Shown one piece after another: positions 7,552-17,563 of a stretch of 64,000 nt of DNA. Made by a program: the position numbers and the translations under genes. Numbering within the stretch: the first letter of the stretch is position 1; every line of letters begins with the position of its first letter. The stretch comes from Sulfolobus islandicus Y.N.15.51 (GTDB lineage: Archaea; Thermoproteota; Thermoprotei_A; Sulfolobales; Sulfolobaceae). The stretch is from positions 2,604,674 through 2,668,673 of the forward strand of contig NC_012623.1 in NCBI RefSeq assembly GCF_000022485.1. The letters are read 5' to 3'. The notes below the pieces were generated by a model, which searched no databases, was not told the DNA's origin, and worked only from the letters and a program-made list of their open reading frames with translations.

Positions 7552-7630
7552 GTTAACTCTTTTCTTTTATTCTTTCATCTTCTTTTTAGATATTTAATTT
7601 TAAATATGAGTTAATGCGAGTTTAACACTT

Positions 7631-8605
7631 GTGGGACTATTCAAAAGGAATAATCCAGATTCAAATAAGATAGGGGGCCTTAAGATACTGTTTACTAGTG
7701 ACCTTCACGGTTCCGAAACCGCTTTTAGAAAATTCCTTAACGCTGCTTTAATGACGAAAGCTGATACGTTAATTATAGGAGGAGACCTAGCCGGTAAATC
7801 ACTAGTTCCAATAATAGATATTGGAGATGGTAAGTTTAAGGTAGAAGATAAGACTGTGGGAAAAGAGGGTTTGGATGAAATTATTAAGAAATATAAATCT
7901 TCTGGAGTTTATTACACAATAGTTGATCAAAAGGGCCTTACAGAACTGAATGAGAATCGAAAAGCATTAGATGATGAATTTAGGAGGGTAATACTAGAGA
8001 GATTAGAAGAATGGGATAGGATAGCCCAAGAAAAATTGAAAGGAACTAATCTAAAAATCTACACTAACTTAGGCAATGACGATCCCCTATACATGTTTGA
8101 TGTTATAGGAAAGAGCGAAAGAATGGTGAAATGTGAAGGAGAAATTGTGAATATAAATGGATACGAGATGATCACTTTCGGCTATGTCAATCCCACACCT
8201 TGGAACACTCCAAGGGAAATGACCGAAGATGAGATCTACTCTAACCTAAAGCAAATGATAGAGAAAGTTGAGAATCCTGCAAAGGCAATTTTCAACTTAC
8301 ATGCCCCACCATATGGTACAAATTTAGATAATGCCCCCTTATTAGATAAAACGTTAAAGCCTGTGGTAAAAAACGGTGAAATAGTGATGACACACGTAGG
8401 CTCTACTTCAATAAGGAAATTGGAGGAGGAATTTCAACCTTTATTGGGTATTCATGGACATATTCATGAATCAAGGGCATTTGACAAGATAAATAAGACT
8501 ATTATTATTAATCCAGGCAGTGAGTATAATTTGGGAATGCTGCATGCTACTTATATAATTTTGGAAGACAATAAGGTGAAAACGCATCAATTTGTTATAG
8601 GGTAA
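7631..8605 (+). CDS. Calcineurin-like metallophosphoesterase
   Basis: A 324-residue protein starting at GTG. The metal-binding motifs of the superfamily appear in order: FTSDLHG (Asp, His), IIGGDLAG (GD-x-x-G), TNLGNDD (the GN-D/H motif), FNLHAPP (His) and GIHGHIHESR (GH-x-H). A two-metal phosphohydrolase is expected, but the substrate (protein, nucleotide or phospholipid) cannot be told. It stands alone between the truncated permease and the convergent aminotransferase. Confidence 0.88.
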   Translation: MGLFKRNNPDSNKIGGLKILFTSDLHGSETAFRKFLNAALMTKADTLIIGGDLAGKSLVPIIDIGDGKFKVEDKTVGKEGLDEIIKKYKSSGVYYTIVDQKGLTELNENRKALDDEFRRVILERLEEWDRIAQEKLKGTNLKIYTNLGNDDPLYMFDVIGKSERMVKCEGEIVNINGYEMITFGYVNPTPWNTPREMTEDEIYSNLKQMIEKVENPAKAIFNLHAPPYGTNLDNAPLLDKTLKPVVKNGEIVMTHVGSTSIRKLEEEFQPLLGIHGHIHESRAFDKINKTIIINPGSEYNLGMLHATYIILEDNKVKTHQFVIG

Positions 8606-8657
8606 TTATATAACAAACAGCAAGAATATTATTTTATAGAAATAGTCTAAATGTCTT

Positions 8658-9992
8658 TTAACCGTGAAATTCCTTATCGGCCTCCTTTAATATATCATCT
8701 ATAGCGTTTACGCCCTCATCTACTTCCTCTTTATTTATTATTAATGGAGGAGAGATTATGAACCATGAGGGACCATTATAAACGTAAATATTCCTCTCCG
8801 TTAATAGTTTTCTAGCTAAGATATCGACGAGCGTGGATTTACCTTCAAACTTATCCTCATACCCTCCAAATGGAGAATTATTCTTATCCTTTACCAACTC
8901 AATTGCCCAGAATAACCCGACACCTCTCACGTCACCAATACTTCTATGCCTCTCCTTCAATTCTTGAAGTCTTTTACCCAAATAGTTCCCCATTATTTTC
9001 ACATGGGAGAGAATGTTAAGCCTTTCATACTCCTCTATTACTGCAGGAATGGCAGACAATGAAACTGGATGAGCCTCAAAAGTATGTCCATGAGCGAAAA
9101 CTTCATCTTCAAAGAACTCTCCTATCTCTTTACTTACACCAGTAATTCCTATTGGAACATAAGATGCGGAAGCGCCTTTAGCAGTAGTCAATATATCTGG
9201 CTCGATATTCCATAAGTTTACGGCAAACCATTCCCCTACTCTTCCCCAACCAGTCATAACTTCATCAGCAATAAATAAAACGTCATTCTCCTTAGCTATT
9301 TTCCTCATTAAAGGCATATATTCTTTAGGAGGCACAATAACACCGTTAGAACCAGTTATTGGCTCAACGATCATTGCTATAACGTTCTTTTCTTGTCTAA
9401 TAACGTAATCCACGTAATTCGCACACGCTATTCCACAGTCAGGATATTTCAACTTAAGTGGACATCTAAAGCAATATGGTTCTGGTATTCTCACAACTCC
9501 GGACATAGTATTAGGTTCTACAAACCACCTCCTATAATCTCCAGTAAGAGATATTGATCCTTCGGTGGATCCATGATATGACCTATACCTAGCTAAAACC
9601 TTATATTTAGGCTTCTTGTAAAGTCTAGCTATTTTTATTGCTGCTTCGTTAGCTTCAGTACCAGAAGTAGAATAGAAAAACTTACTAATGTTTCTAGGCA
9701 TAACCTTAAGTAAAGCCATCGTCGCCTTAGCCCTAACATCTGCACCGAAAGAGGGATTAATATATTGTAACTTATCCAGTTGTTCTTTTATACTACTTAT
9801 AATCCTTTCATTTCCATAACTCAAATTTACGTTAACGAATTGTGAGGAAAAGTCTAAGTATTTCTTTCCCTCTACATCATAAAAATAAACCCCTCTTGCA
9901 CTTGACACAATTATGGGATCCCAGCCCTTTTGTTTACTCCATGTTTTAAAAGTGTGTTCCTTAATAATCTTCTTATCTTCTGCATCTCCCAT
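8658..9992 (-). CDS. Class III PLP-dependent aminotransferase (omega-amino-acid type)
   Basis: A 444-residue fold-type I enzyme. Visible motifs are the STSGTEANEAAIKIAR phosphate-binding turn, the YRSYHGST block, LFIADEVMTGWGR (Asp that binds the PLP nitrogen) and TTAKGASASYVPIG with the PLP-linking Lys. It has an extra Cys cluster (CFRCPLK...CGIAC) seen in some archaeal members. The neighbour is an N-carbamoyl-amino-acid hydrolase, so a beta-alanine or similar omega-amino acid is a reasonable substrate; this is inference. A TATA-like TTTATAAT (minus) lies about 26 bp before the ATG. Confidence 0.88.
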   Translation of the reverse strand: MGDAEDKKIIKEHTFKTWSKQKGWDPIIVSSARGVYFYDVEGKKYLDFSSQFVNVNLSYGNERIISSIKEQLDKLQYINPSFGADVRAKATMALLKVMPRNISKFFYSTSGTEANEAAIKIARLYKKPKYKVLARYRSYHGSTEGSISLTGDYRRWFVEPNTMSGVVRIPEPYCFRCPLKLKYPDCGIACANYVDYVIRQEKNVIAMIVEPITGSNGVIVPPKEYMPLMRKIAKENDVLFIADEVMTGWGRVGEWFAVNLWNIEPDILTTAKGASASYVPIGITGVSKEIGEFFEDEVFAHGHTFEAHPVSLSAIPAVIEEYERLNILSHVKIMGNYLGKRLQELKERHRSIGDVRGVGLFWAIELVKDKNNSPFGGYEDKFEGKSTLVDILARKLLTERNIYVYNGPSWFIISPPLIINKEEVDEGVNAIDDILKEADKEFHG

Positions 9993-10074
9993 ATTTTATT
10001 ATCTTATAAAACGCATTATAAACTTTTTACATATATAGTTAAAATTAGTACAGAACTATATATCTCTAACATCA

Positions 10075-11280
10075 TTACCGATCTAGAAGTTCCACAACTT
10101 TTTCAAGAACTCTTAGCCCATTTAACATATCCTCATTTGAAGAAAACTCTTCCTTTGCATGGCTAATACCTAAATGAGATGGAATAAATATCATTCCAAC
10201 TTTAGAGATCTTCGTCATATATTGAGCATCATGCCCAGCCCAACTGTACATAAACTTATATCTCATACCCAACTCTCTACAAGCTCTTTCTACAATACTA
10301 ATAACTTCTTCGGAGAAACTTACAGGATTTGCTGTCCACAAATGCCTATATTCAACTTCTAATCTCTCGTCATCAGCAATTCTCTTGGCAATCTCCACTA
10401 ATTCATTTATAGCTTGATCTATCTTATTCCTCTCAATGCTTCTAACGTCAATAGTAAGCCTAACTTCTCTAGGTATAGCGTTATATATATTTGGTTTAAC
10501 GTTAAGTATACCTACAGTTGCCCTAAGGTTTTCCTGTCTCTTTGCGTAATCCCTAATGCTGGTTACGAATTTGGAAGCTCCAACTAAGGCATCTCTTCTC
10601 CTATCCATTGGTGTAGGTCCCGCTTGACTAGATTGCCCCTTAAATGTTATCTCATATACACTTAAACCAGCAATCCCTAAAGGTATTCCAATTTGATATC
10701 CTTCCTCCTCCAAAACTGGACCTTGTTCTATGTGAAGCTCTAAATAGTACCTAGGCTTTCTATACATTAATCTATTACTCTCATCTCCCATAAATCCCGA
10801 AGTCCTTAATGCTTCCTCAAAACTCATATTATCCTTATCTCTCCTTGAGTAAACATAATCTTTATCGAAAACTCCAGTGGATAATCCCGATCCCAGAAGT
10901 GAGGGCTGAAATCTGGCACCCTCTTCATTTGTAAAATCTATAAGTGTAATGGAATGGTTAGATATTCCTCTTTCTTTAGCACTTCGTAATACTTCAAGCC
11001 CAGCTATAACACCATAAAAACCATCATATTTCCCACCATAAGGCACAGAATCCATGTGTGATCCAATCGCAATGGTATCGTCCAATTTACCCCCTAATTC
11101 TCCAATTATATTTCCGGCATCATCGACCTTTATGTCAACACCTATACTCGATAGAATTTTTATTAGTTCCTCTCTTACTTTTATATCATATTCATTTAAA
11201 GCAAGTCTCATTACCCCATCTATAGTCCAACCTATATCGGTTAATGAATGAAAAGTTGTCAAGAACCTTTCTGGATCCAT
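10075..11280 (-). CDS. M20-family N-carbamoyl-amino-acid / allantoate amidohydrolase
   Basis: A 401-residue binuclear metal hydrolase. IGSHMDSVPYGGKYDG carries the first metal ligands; DFTNEEGARF holds the catalytic Glu pair; LELHIEQGPVLE and the late SWAGHDAQYM complete the site. This matches the beta-ureidopropionase/L-carbamoylase/allantoate amidohydrolase subfamily, which releases CO2 and NH3 from N-carbamoyl compounds. Placed just upstream of a class III aminotransferase on the same strand, it may feed an omega-amino acid such as beta-alanine to it (pyrimidine breakdown). No dihydropyrimidinase is in the window. Confidence 0.87.
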   Translation of the reverse strand: MDPERFLTTFHSLTDIGWTIDGVMRLALNEYDIKVREELIKILSSIGVDIKVDDAGNIIGELGGKLDDTIAIGSHMDSVPYGGKYDGFYGVIAGLEVLRSAKERGISNHSITLIDFTNEEGARFQPSLLGSGLSTGVFDKDYVYSRRDKDNMSFEEALRTSGFMGDESNRLMYRKPRYYLELHIEQGPVLEEEGYQIGIPLGIAGLSVYEITFKGQSSQAGPTPMDRRRDALVGASKFVTSIRDYAKRQENLRATVGILNVKPNIYNAIPREVRLTIDVRSIERNKIDQAINELVEIAKRIADDERLEVEYRHLWTANPVSFSEEVISIVERACRELGMRYKFMYSWAGHDAQYMTKISKVGMIFIPSHLGISHAKEEFSSNEDMLNGLRVLEKVVELLDR

Positions 11281-11321
11281 TAAATAATATATTAACTATA
11301 GGTTAAAAATTCTTCACGATG

Positions 11322-11783
11322 TTATTTAGAGATGTTTAACAAAACTTTGTTTTCCTTTAAGATAATTAATCCCTTCTTCTCTAAGGTCTCCAAATAATCA
11401 GCATACTTAGAACCCAGCGTTCTCTTTATTTCATCTATTGTAGTTTCGCCTCCTGCATTAATAACAAACCTAATGATTTCTGTTTCTACCTCTTTTCCCT
11501 CATTTCTTATTTCCATTCTCTGCTTATATTCTTGATATGATTGCCTATCTAGTTTTCTATAAATTCTTATATGCATTTGATACATAGTTATAATCCTATA
11601 CGCTATATCCAAAGCTTCTTGATCACTTAGCCTTATCCTCTTTTCTCCTAGGTCATCCCCAACTACTATAAAGAATGCTCCTTCATTTATCTTTCCCTCT
11701 CTAATGGTAGGCGGACTTTCCCCAATTCTTATATAAATTTTCTTACCGTCCTTAACGTGAAATTTTCTAGCTATATCTGGCAT
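11322..11783 (-). CDS. Conserved hypothetical with C-terminal winged-helix-like domain
   Basis: A 153-residue protein that I cannot assign to a named family. The first 75 residues are a beta-rich domain (KKIYIRIGE, GAFFIVVGDDLG, KRIRLSDQEAL). The last 50 (IRFVINAGGETTIDEIKRTLGSKYADYLETLEKKGLI) resemble a winged-helix regulator. A TATA-like AATTTATAAC (minus, centred near 11808) lies about 25 bp before the ATG, suggesting its own leaderless promoter. It precedes the hydrolase and aminotransferase genes on the same strand and could regulate them; this is speculation from position. Confidence 0.65.
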   Translation of the reverse strand: MPDIARKFHVKDGKKIYIRIGESPPTIREGKINEGAFFIVVGDDLGEKRIRLSDQEALDIAYRIITMYQMHIRIYRKLDRQSYQEYKQRMEIRNEGKEVETEIIRFVINAGGETTIDEIKRTLGSKYADYLETLEKKGLIILKENKVLLNISK

Positions 11784-12199
11784 TTATATAGATACTGGTT
11801 GTGGAAGTTATAAATTAATCTAGCATATATAATTCACATTACCTTGAGAAATATACTGTTAAATACAATTTCTATTATAAAATTATTTTTTAATTATTAT
11901 AAGAAAATAATGATGTATAATAAAAAAGATAATTTTAGTGGAACTACGAATAAAGAGGTACTAGTGTTGTTAAATGGATATATCCCACTTTTTGAGAAAA
12001 TATAAATAAATCTATCATTGGTTAAAGTGTTGGATAAGGGTTGATTCGATTTGATGTACTATTAATCCACAAGAATGTGAAAATAAATTTTAAAGTTAAG
12101 TATACATTGTAAATTTAAACTATTTACTAGTATACAGTCCTTTTTAACAAACTTGTAAACGTAATAGTTTATATATATCTAATTATATTCTCTCTCCTT
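11784..12199. other. Intergenic region with divergent promoters
   Basis: About 415 bp with no gene seen. It holds the minus-strand promoter for the gene ending at 11322 (TATA near 11808) and the plus-strand TATA TTTATATATAT (12168-12178) about 27 bp before the ATG at 12200. The middle (11930-12060) is less AT-rich and might be decayed sequence, but I could not match it to anything. Confidence 0.4.
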
Positions 12200-13459
12200 A
12201 TGAAAGGAAATCTAAGATGGAAGATCGTTCTGATTGTATTTGCGTTAATTATAATAGACTACATAGATAGGGGACTAATAAATACTGCACTACCAGTACT
12301 AAAAAGTGAATTTCACATAAGTTCTTTTGAAGCTGGAATAATTGGAGATGGCTTCACTTTTGGATATCTTATAACGAATCCATTAGCTGGCTATTTTTTG
12401 GACAAATAAGGATCTAAAAGGGTTTTTAGTCAATTTGCAATCTTTTGGGGGGCTGTGCAAGCTATTAATGTATTCGCTTTCTCGACTCTTTATTTTATAG
12501 CAACGAGAGTATTGCTGGGTATTGGCGAAGCAGTAGGTTTCCCCGGAGTTACAAAGATAACCGCAAATTGGTTAAGAAAAGATGAAAAGGCTAGAGGTGG
12601 TACCATCTCAGATTCTGGAGTAAATTTAGGGATAGTTTTCGGTTCTTTATTTATGTTAGGATTGTTTGCAATAATTCCTAATCAAGATTTAGCTTGGAGG
12701 TTAGGATTTTTGATTAGTGGCCTTTTGGCTATTATTCTCGCCATCATATTAGGTCGTCTCTTGTATGATTTACTAGAGCAACATCCAAAAATTTCTAAAG
12801 AAGAATTAGACTACATTTTATCAGGTAGGGAAAACGTTAGTATGAAAACTAAGCTGTCATTGTCGTATTGGTTAAGAAGTAAAAATTACTGAGGTTATAT
12901 GCAAGGTTTAGGAGCACAGGCCGGAATATTCTTCGGTCTATTTACTTGGTTACCTTTATATCTCTTTTATGCTAGACATCTTTCCCTAGCGTTTACATTA
13001 GAATACACTGCGTTAATTTGGAGTTTTGGCTTCATAGGAGAATTAGTAGGAGGTTATGTGGTTGACAAATTAATTAAGAGAAATCCTAATTTAGGCTTCA
13101 AAGTAGGGTTTGCGATTAGCTCTTTGTCTGTAACTATAGGTCCTGCAGCTGCTACTCTAGTTTCCTCACCCATAGAGGCAGTTGAAATATTAATGGTAAC
13201 TTTCTTCTTCCTAAGATGGCCAAATATTCAGTGGGCTGCACCATCCTTTCTAGTTCAGCCTGAATTAGCTGGTCAGTTTGGCAGTCATATTGGTTTTTGG
13301 GAAACTTTATGGGGAATAGTAGTGCCAATAGTGTTTGGTGCTACTGTGGAAGCTACCAAAGAATATCTTTTAGGCATGGAAATTTTAATCGGGATAGGTC
13401 TTATATACTTCATCGGAACAGTATTAGTAACCACCTATAGGCAAATAAAGGTGAACTAA
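12200..13459 (+). pseudogene. MFS transporter gene with two in-frame stop codons
   Basis: One continuous frame encodes a 12-helix major-facilitator protein of about 419 residues, broken by TAA at 12407-12409 and TGA at 12890-12892. There is no frameshift: GYFLDK-stop-GSKRVFSQF and RSKNY-stop-GYMQGLGAQ read through in the same frame. The first half has the MFS signature around DYIDRGLINTALPVLK and LATRV-type helices (FIATRVLLGIGEAVGFPG), resembling the anion/sugar-acid symporter group. A good TATA box precedes it. The likely original codons are Tyr (TAT/TAC) and Trp (TGG). It is probably a recent pseudogene. Confidence 0.85.
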
Positions 13460-13461
13460 GA

Positions 13462-14415
13462 CTGTGGAAGGTATTTTTTCTTAATAGAAATTTCATCAAA
13501 GAAAGTGTTAAGGATGAACTTCCTAATTCGTATGAAATAAAGGTTTTCCCTAAATACGTAGGAATATGTGGTACTGATAAGAATATCTATTTAGGTAAAA
13601 AGCCGGTTAAGGAACCGTTGGTCTTAGGACACGAAATATCAGGGATAACGGAAAAAGGGGAAAAAGTAGTTGTCTTTCCAAATTATTGGTGCGGTCATTG
13701 TAATAATTGTAGAAGGGGATTTCATAACAGCTGTAAGAATAAAATCTCAATTGGAGTTAATGTTGATGGCGGAATGGCAGAATATATTAACGTACCTAAA
13801 GATTTTGTGTTTATAATACCTGATGACTTAAATTTGGAATTAGGGGCTTTAATAGAACCCACGGCTGTTGCTGTCGCCGCAGTGAATAAGATAGACAAAG
13901 AGATAGGGAAAGTAGTAATACTAGGGGGCGGCAGTACTGGAACTCTAATATCGATAGTAGCTCAAATAAAAGAATTAGAAGCATTTATTATAGAGAAGGA
14001 TAGAAGAAAAGAGGAAATCCTTAAAGAGAAAGGGTTTAAAGTAACTAGTGAATTTGAGTTTAATGATAGAATTGCAGTTATAGATACCATAAATAACCAA
14101 GAGAGTATATCAGTAGCTCAGACGATTCTTAAAAACTCAGTAGCTAGATCTGAGCTAATAATTACTGGGTTAGACGAGGAACAGATTAGCTTAAATAGAG
14201 ATATTATAGTTAGAAATGAGGTAATAATTAAAGGTTCAATTATATATAATAGAGATGACTTTTTAAATTCTATAAAACTTGTTAGTGGAAATAGAGAAAA
14301 ATTCAATAAAATAGTAGACAAGGTATGTTCAATAGATAGTATTAATGAATGTTTCAGAAAATGTGTAATAGAACAACCTAACATAAAAGTCCTCGTAAAA
14401 ATGGATCCTATTTAG
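13462..14415 (+). pseudogene. Zinc alcohol dehydrogenase, no recognisable start codon
   Basis: A medium-chain dehydrogenase frame: GICGTDKNIYLG (catalytic zinc Cys), LGHEISG (zinc His), CGHCNNCRRGFHNSCKN (four structural-zinc Cys), and VVILGGGSTGTL (Rossmann). Homology begins right after the MFS stop at codons for WKVFFLNRNF, but there is no ATG, GTG or TTG in frame before 13618, which is already past the zinc Cys. The codon before WKV is CTG (13462), possibly a mutated ATG or a rare start. The tail after the Rossmann fold is somewhat short. It overlaps the convergent MFS gene by 8 bp. Substrate is probably a sugar or polyol. Confidence 0.68.
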
Positions 14416-15817
14416 TGACACTCTCTTTAGTTTTCCCACTCATAAAAGAGAATATCATAGCAATTACTATTATTATCGAAGATATGAGAAAAGCAAAATG
14501 TAAGCCATTTACAAATGTTGCACTAACGTCTCCATTTAACGTGGTAGTCCCTATAAATATCTCAAAAGCAACATTCCTTGGTATACTTAAAGTTGCAACT
14601 ACTATGCTTAAAACATAGCTTAGAATAGTACCTATGTTACCTAACGTTCTAGATAGCCCAGAAACTGAACCATAATATTCTTTAGGTGCATAAAACATTA
14701 TGGCAGTAGAATTGGATGGCCAGAACATAGCAGAACCTATACCAGTGATTGCACTTATTCCTACAATTAAGTAATAATTCGTAATAGGTGTTAGCAAGAA
14801 GAAGTAGAGAATCAAGGTTATAAAAATGAATATTAAACCTATGCCGGCAACTACGCCTGGCTTTCCCCTATCCGCAACTTTTCCCATAAATGGAGCCAGA
14901 ATGCTAGCAATAACATAACTTGGAGTTAACAATAACGAGCTATCTAATGGACTAAGTCCTCTAACGCCTTGAAGATACATTATAAGTAAGAAGCTCAAGG
15001 AAAGTCCACCTATACCTTGGAGAAAATTAGCTAAGATTGAGTATGCCAAGAGTCTAATTTTGAATACTTTCAAGTTTATTATAGGATATCTACTCCTAAT
15101 TTCATTCAAGAGGAAAAATGGTATTAACACTATACCTAAAATTAGCTCTATAACGCTATCTGTAGAAATTCCAGATGCAGCTATAAACATCAATGATAGC
15201 GAGATTAAACCTAATGAGATGCCTAACAGAATAGCCCCATGGATATCTAGTTTCGTATTAATCTTACTAATATCTTTAATATTCATTATTCCTAAAATTA
15301 CAGCAGCTATTCCGATTGGTACATTGATGTAAAATATGTATTGCCACCCTAAGAAAGTAGTCAAAACTCCACCTAAAATAATACCCACTAACGCTCCTAT
15401 ATTCCAACCTAAACTAGTTATTCCATAAGCCTTACCTCTTCTATCAGGTGGAAAAACATCAGCTACTATGGATGAACTATTAGCCACTAGCATTGCTCCC
15501 CCGATAGCTTGTATAATTCTAAATATTATCAGCATATCTATATTAGCTGAAATACCACATAAGGCTGAGGCTGCTGTAAATATTACAAATCCTAGATTGT
15601 AGATCTTTCCTTTTCCAAATAAATCACCTATCCTACCAGCTTGTGTTGATAAAACTGAAATAACTATCATGTAAGCTAAAAGTACCCATATTGACGATAA
15701 CAAGTCGGTATGTAAGCTTGACGTAATAGTAGGTAGTGCCAATAATACTATCGTGGTATCAACTGCAGCCATTAGAGATCCTAGAGTTAATACAAATAAG
15801 ATAGAGTTAGTATTCAT
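14408..15817 (-). CDS. MFS drug/solute transporter (DHA2-like)
   Basis: A 469-residue membrane protein, probably 14 helices. The motif AAVDTTIVLLALPTI at the N-terminus, GRIGDLFGKGKIY (motif A between helices 2 and 3) and RIIQAIGGAMLVANS (motif B) mark the DHA2 drug:H+ antiporter family. It is intact, unlike the MFS gene upstream. A paralogue of the same family lies at 25230. The natural substrate is unknown. Confidence 0.88.
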   Translation of the reverse strand: MNTNSILFVLTLGSLMAAVDTTIVLLALPTITSSLHTDLLSSIWVLLAYMIVISVLSTQAGRIGDLFGKGKIYNLGFVIFTAASALCGISANIDMLIIFRIIQAIGGAMLVANSSSIVADVFPPDRRGKAYGITSLGWNIGALVGIILGGVLTTFLGWQYIFYINVPIGIAAVILGIMNIKDISKINTKLDIHGAILLGISLGLISLSLMFIAASGISTDSVIELILGIVLIPFFLLNEIRSRYPIINLKVFKIRLLAYSILANFLQGIGGLSLSFLLIMYLQGVRGLSPLDSSLLLTPSYVIASILAPFMGKVADRGKPGVVAGIGLIFIFITLILYFFLLTPITNYYLIVGISAITGIGSAMFWPSNSTAIMFYAPKEYYGSVSGLSRTLGNIGTILSYVLSIVVATLSIPRNVAFEIFIGTTTLNGDVSATFVNGLHFAFLISSIIIVIAMIFSFMSGKTKESVTK

Positions 15818-15900
15818 CGCGTCTAAACTGATACGTGGGATCTTAAAAAGTTTGCTTAATAAACGGTAAACCTAATAATTGTTAACGAATTGATAAATTA

Positions 15901-17547
15901 TCATGCTCCCTTAATACCACCAGAGTATAAACCCCTTAACATGTAGTCTTGCGCCACGTATGATACTATTATGACTGGTAGTGATGCTACTAAAGCTGAT
16001 GAGGCTAATAAGGCCCAATTAACTGACCCTTGACTTATGGCATTTAGAGCAAAAATTGTTGCAGTCTCACTTCCAGTTGGTGGAAAGTTCATCTGATAGG
16101 GAGTCTCACTTAGAACTAAAGGATAGAATAAAAGGTGCCAAGCAAATGTAAATGAGATTACGAATGTCGCAATTAGAAATGGTCTTGAGAGTGGCAATAT
16201 CAATCTTAGTATCTTGTTCTTCATACCGTCTATTTCAGAGGCCTCCTCATACACTTTTGGAAAATCTATGTAAAAGTTAAACATAGTCCAAAAGGCAAAT
16301 GAGACTGTAAATATCGCTGAAGGCAATGCTAATCCTATCCAGCTGTTTATTAAATGTAAGTCAGAAGTCATTAAATATACTGGAATAATGTATGAGGTAG
16401 ATGGTAACGCATAGAGGTAAATTGATAATAATAGTAACCAGAACCAGAACTTTCTGGCACCCTCGTATGCTCCCAGACTAGATAACAATATTGTAAGGAT
16501 ACCTACGATCAATGATACTATAACTGAAGATATAATGTATGGAACAGATGACTCTAATGATGAAATTACGTATGAGAGCGTAAACTCCTTTGGGATTAAA
16601 ACGGGAGGTTTTAAAAAGTCTAAGGTATTTGGTCTAGTAGCTACTAATACCATCCAATATACTGGAAAGTCTAAGAATATTATGATAATTGAAGACACTA
16701 CTAACATTAACACTCTGAATACTTTGTCAGGAATTTTTACTGCTGGAAGAGAAAATCTGAAACCCTTACTTTTCACCAGTAATACAACGCCGATTGCTGG
16801 TATTGAGGCTATTAACGCTAAAATCGACGCGAAAAGCGCCCCACCAGAGAAGTTATCGTATTGAAACATCATGAAGTATACAATTAATGGTAATGTTGTT
16901 TTAGAAAAACCTGGACCTCCTTGAGTCATAACATAAGGTAAGTCAAAGTTACCCATGGAAAGGACAAAGGTTATCAAAAACGCTAGTAAAATTCCCTTTA
17001 ATGAATACGGAAAGGCTATTTTAAAGTAATATTGAGATAATGTTAAACCATCTATTTGAGAAGACTCTTTTATCTCCTTAGGAATACTCCTCAAGGATGC
17101 CAAAATTAAAAGGAAAGCTAAAGGAACAGAACTCCACGCACTTACTAAACTTACTGCAAATAATGCACTTTTAGAAAAGTATAATGGATCATAATTTATA
17201 CCCAACAAGTATGTAAACCATCCATAACCTCCGTAAAAACTTATAACCCATATCAAAGCTGATGCCGTAAATGGTATTGTAAACGATAGTAATATTAAAA
17301 GAATTAGTAACTTTTTAGGATACATGTCAACAGTGATGGCTATAATATACCCTAATAATGTTGACACTACTGCAATAAATAATGAAAAGAAAAACGTATT
17401 ATATATTATTTCTAGTGGAGGAGCAATGCTAAAGGAAGACTTTATCGCACTAGATAAATTAACTCCAACAATAACAAAGGTTAGAATTAGTGGTATTATG
17501 CCAAAAATTATAATATATACTAGGTAAGGGATGGAATACTTAACCAT
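15901..17547 (-). CDS. ABC sugar transporter permease, two permease domains fused
   Basis: A 548-residue protein that carries both halves of a MalF/MalG-type channel. Two EAA loops are visible: EIKESSQIDGLT (first half) and VYEEASEIDGMKNK (second half), each followed by the usual LPLS/FPYS segment. Sugar ABC permeases are normally two separate proteins, so this is a fusion. The ATG at 17547 is preferred over 17583 because it follows AGGTG at good spacing and lies just after the upstream stop. It follows the damaged ATPase gene; the permease itself is intact. Confidence 0.88.
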   Translation of the reverse strand: MVKYSIPYLVYIIIFGIIPLILTFVIVGVNLSSAIKSSFSIAPPLEIIYNTFFFSLFIAVVSTLLGYIIAITVDMYPKKLLILLILLSFTIPFTASALIWVISFYGGYGWFTYLLGINYDPLYFSKSALFAVSLVSAWSSVPLAFLLILASLRSIPKEIKESSQIDGLTLSQYYFKIAFPYSLKGILLAFLITFVLSMGNFDLPYVMTQGGPGFSKTTLPLIVYFMMFQYDNFSGGALFASILALIASIPAIGVVLLVKSKGFRFSLPAVKIPDKVFRVLMLVVSSIIIIFLDFPVYWMVLVATRPNTLDFLKPPVLIPKEFTLSYVISSLESSVPYIISSVIVSLIVGILTILLSSLGAYEGARKFWFWLLLLSIYLYALPSTSYIIPVYLMTSDLHLINSWIGLALPSAIFTVSFAFWTMFNFYIDFPKVYEEASEIDGMKNKILRLILPLSRPFLIATFVISFTFAWHLLFYPLVLSETPYQMNFPPTGSETATIFALNAISQGSVNWALLASSALVASLPVIIVSYVAQDYMLRGLYSGGIKGA

Positions 17548-17563
17548 TACCAAACACCTTACC

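Noticed and set aside
11930..12060. Possible MITE or IS remnant in the gap before the MFS pseudogene
   Set aside because: Base composition changes slightly, but I found no inverted repeats or match to the other elements in the window.
12407..12892. Stop-codon read-through (selenocysteine or pyrrolysine) in the MFS gene
   Set aside because: The stops are TAA and TGA in non-catalytic positions; there is no SECIS-like element, pyrrolysine uses TAG, and Sulfolobales are not known to use either.
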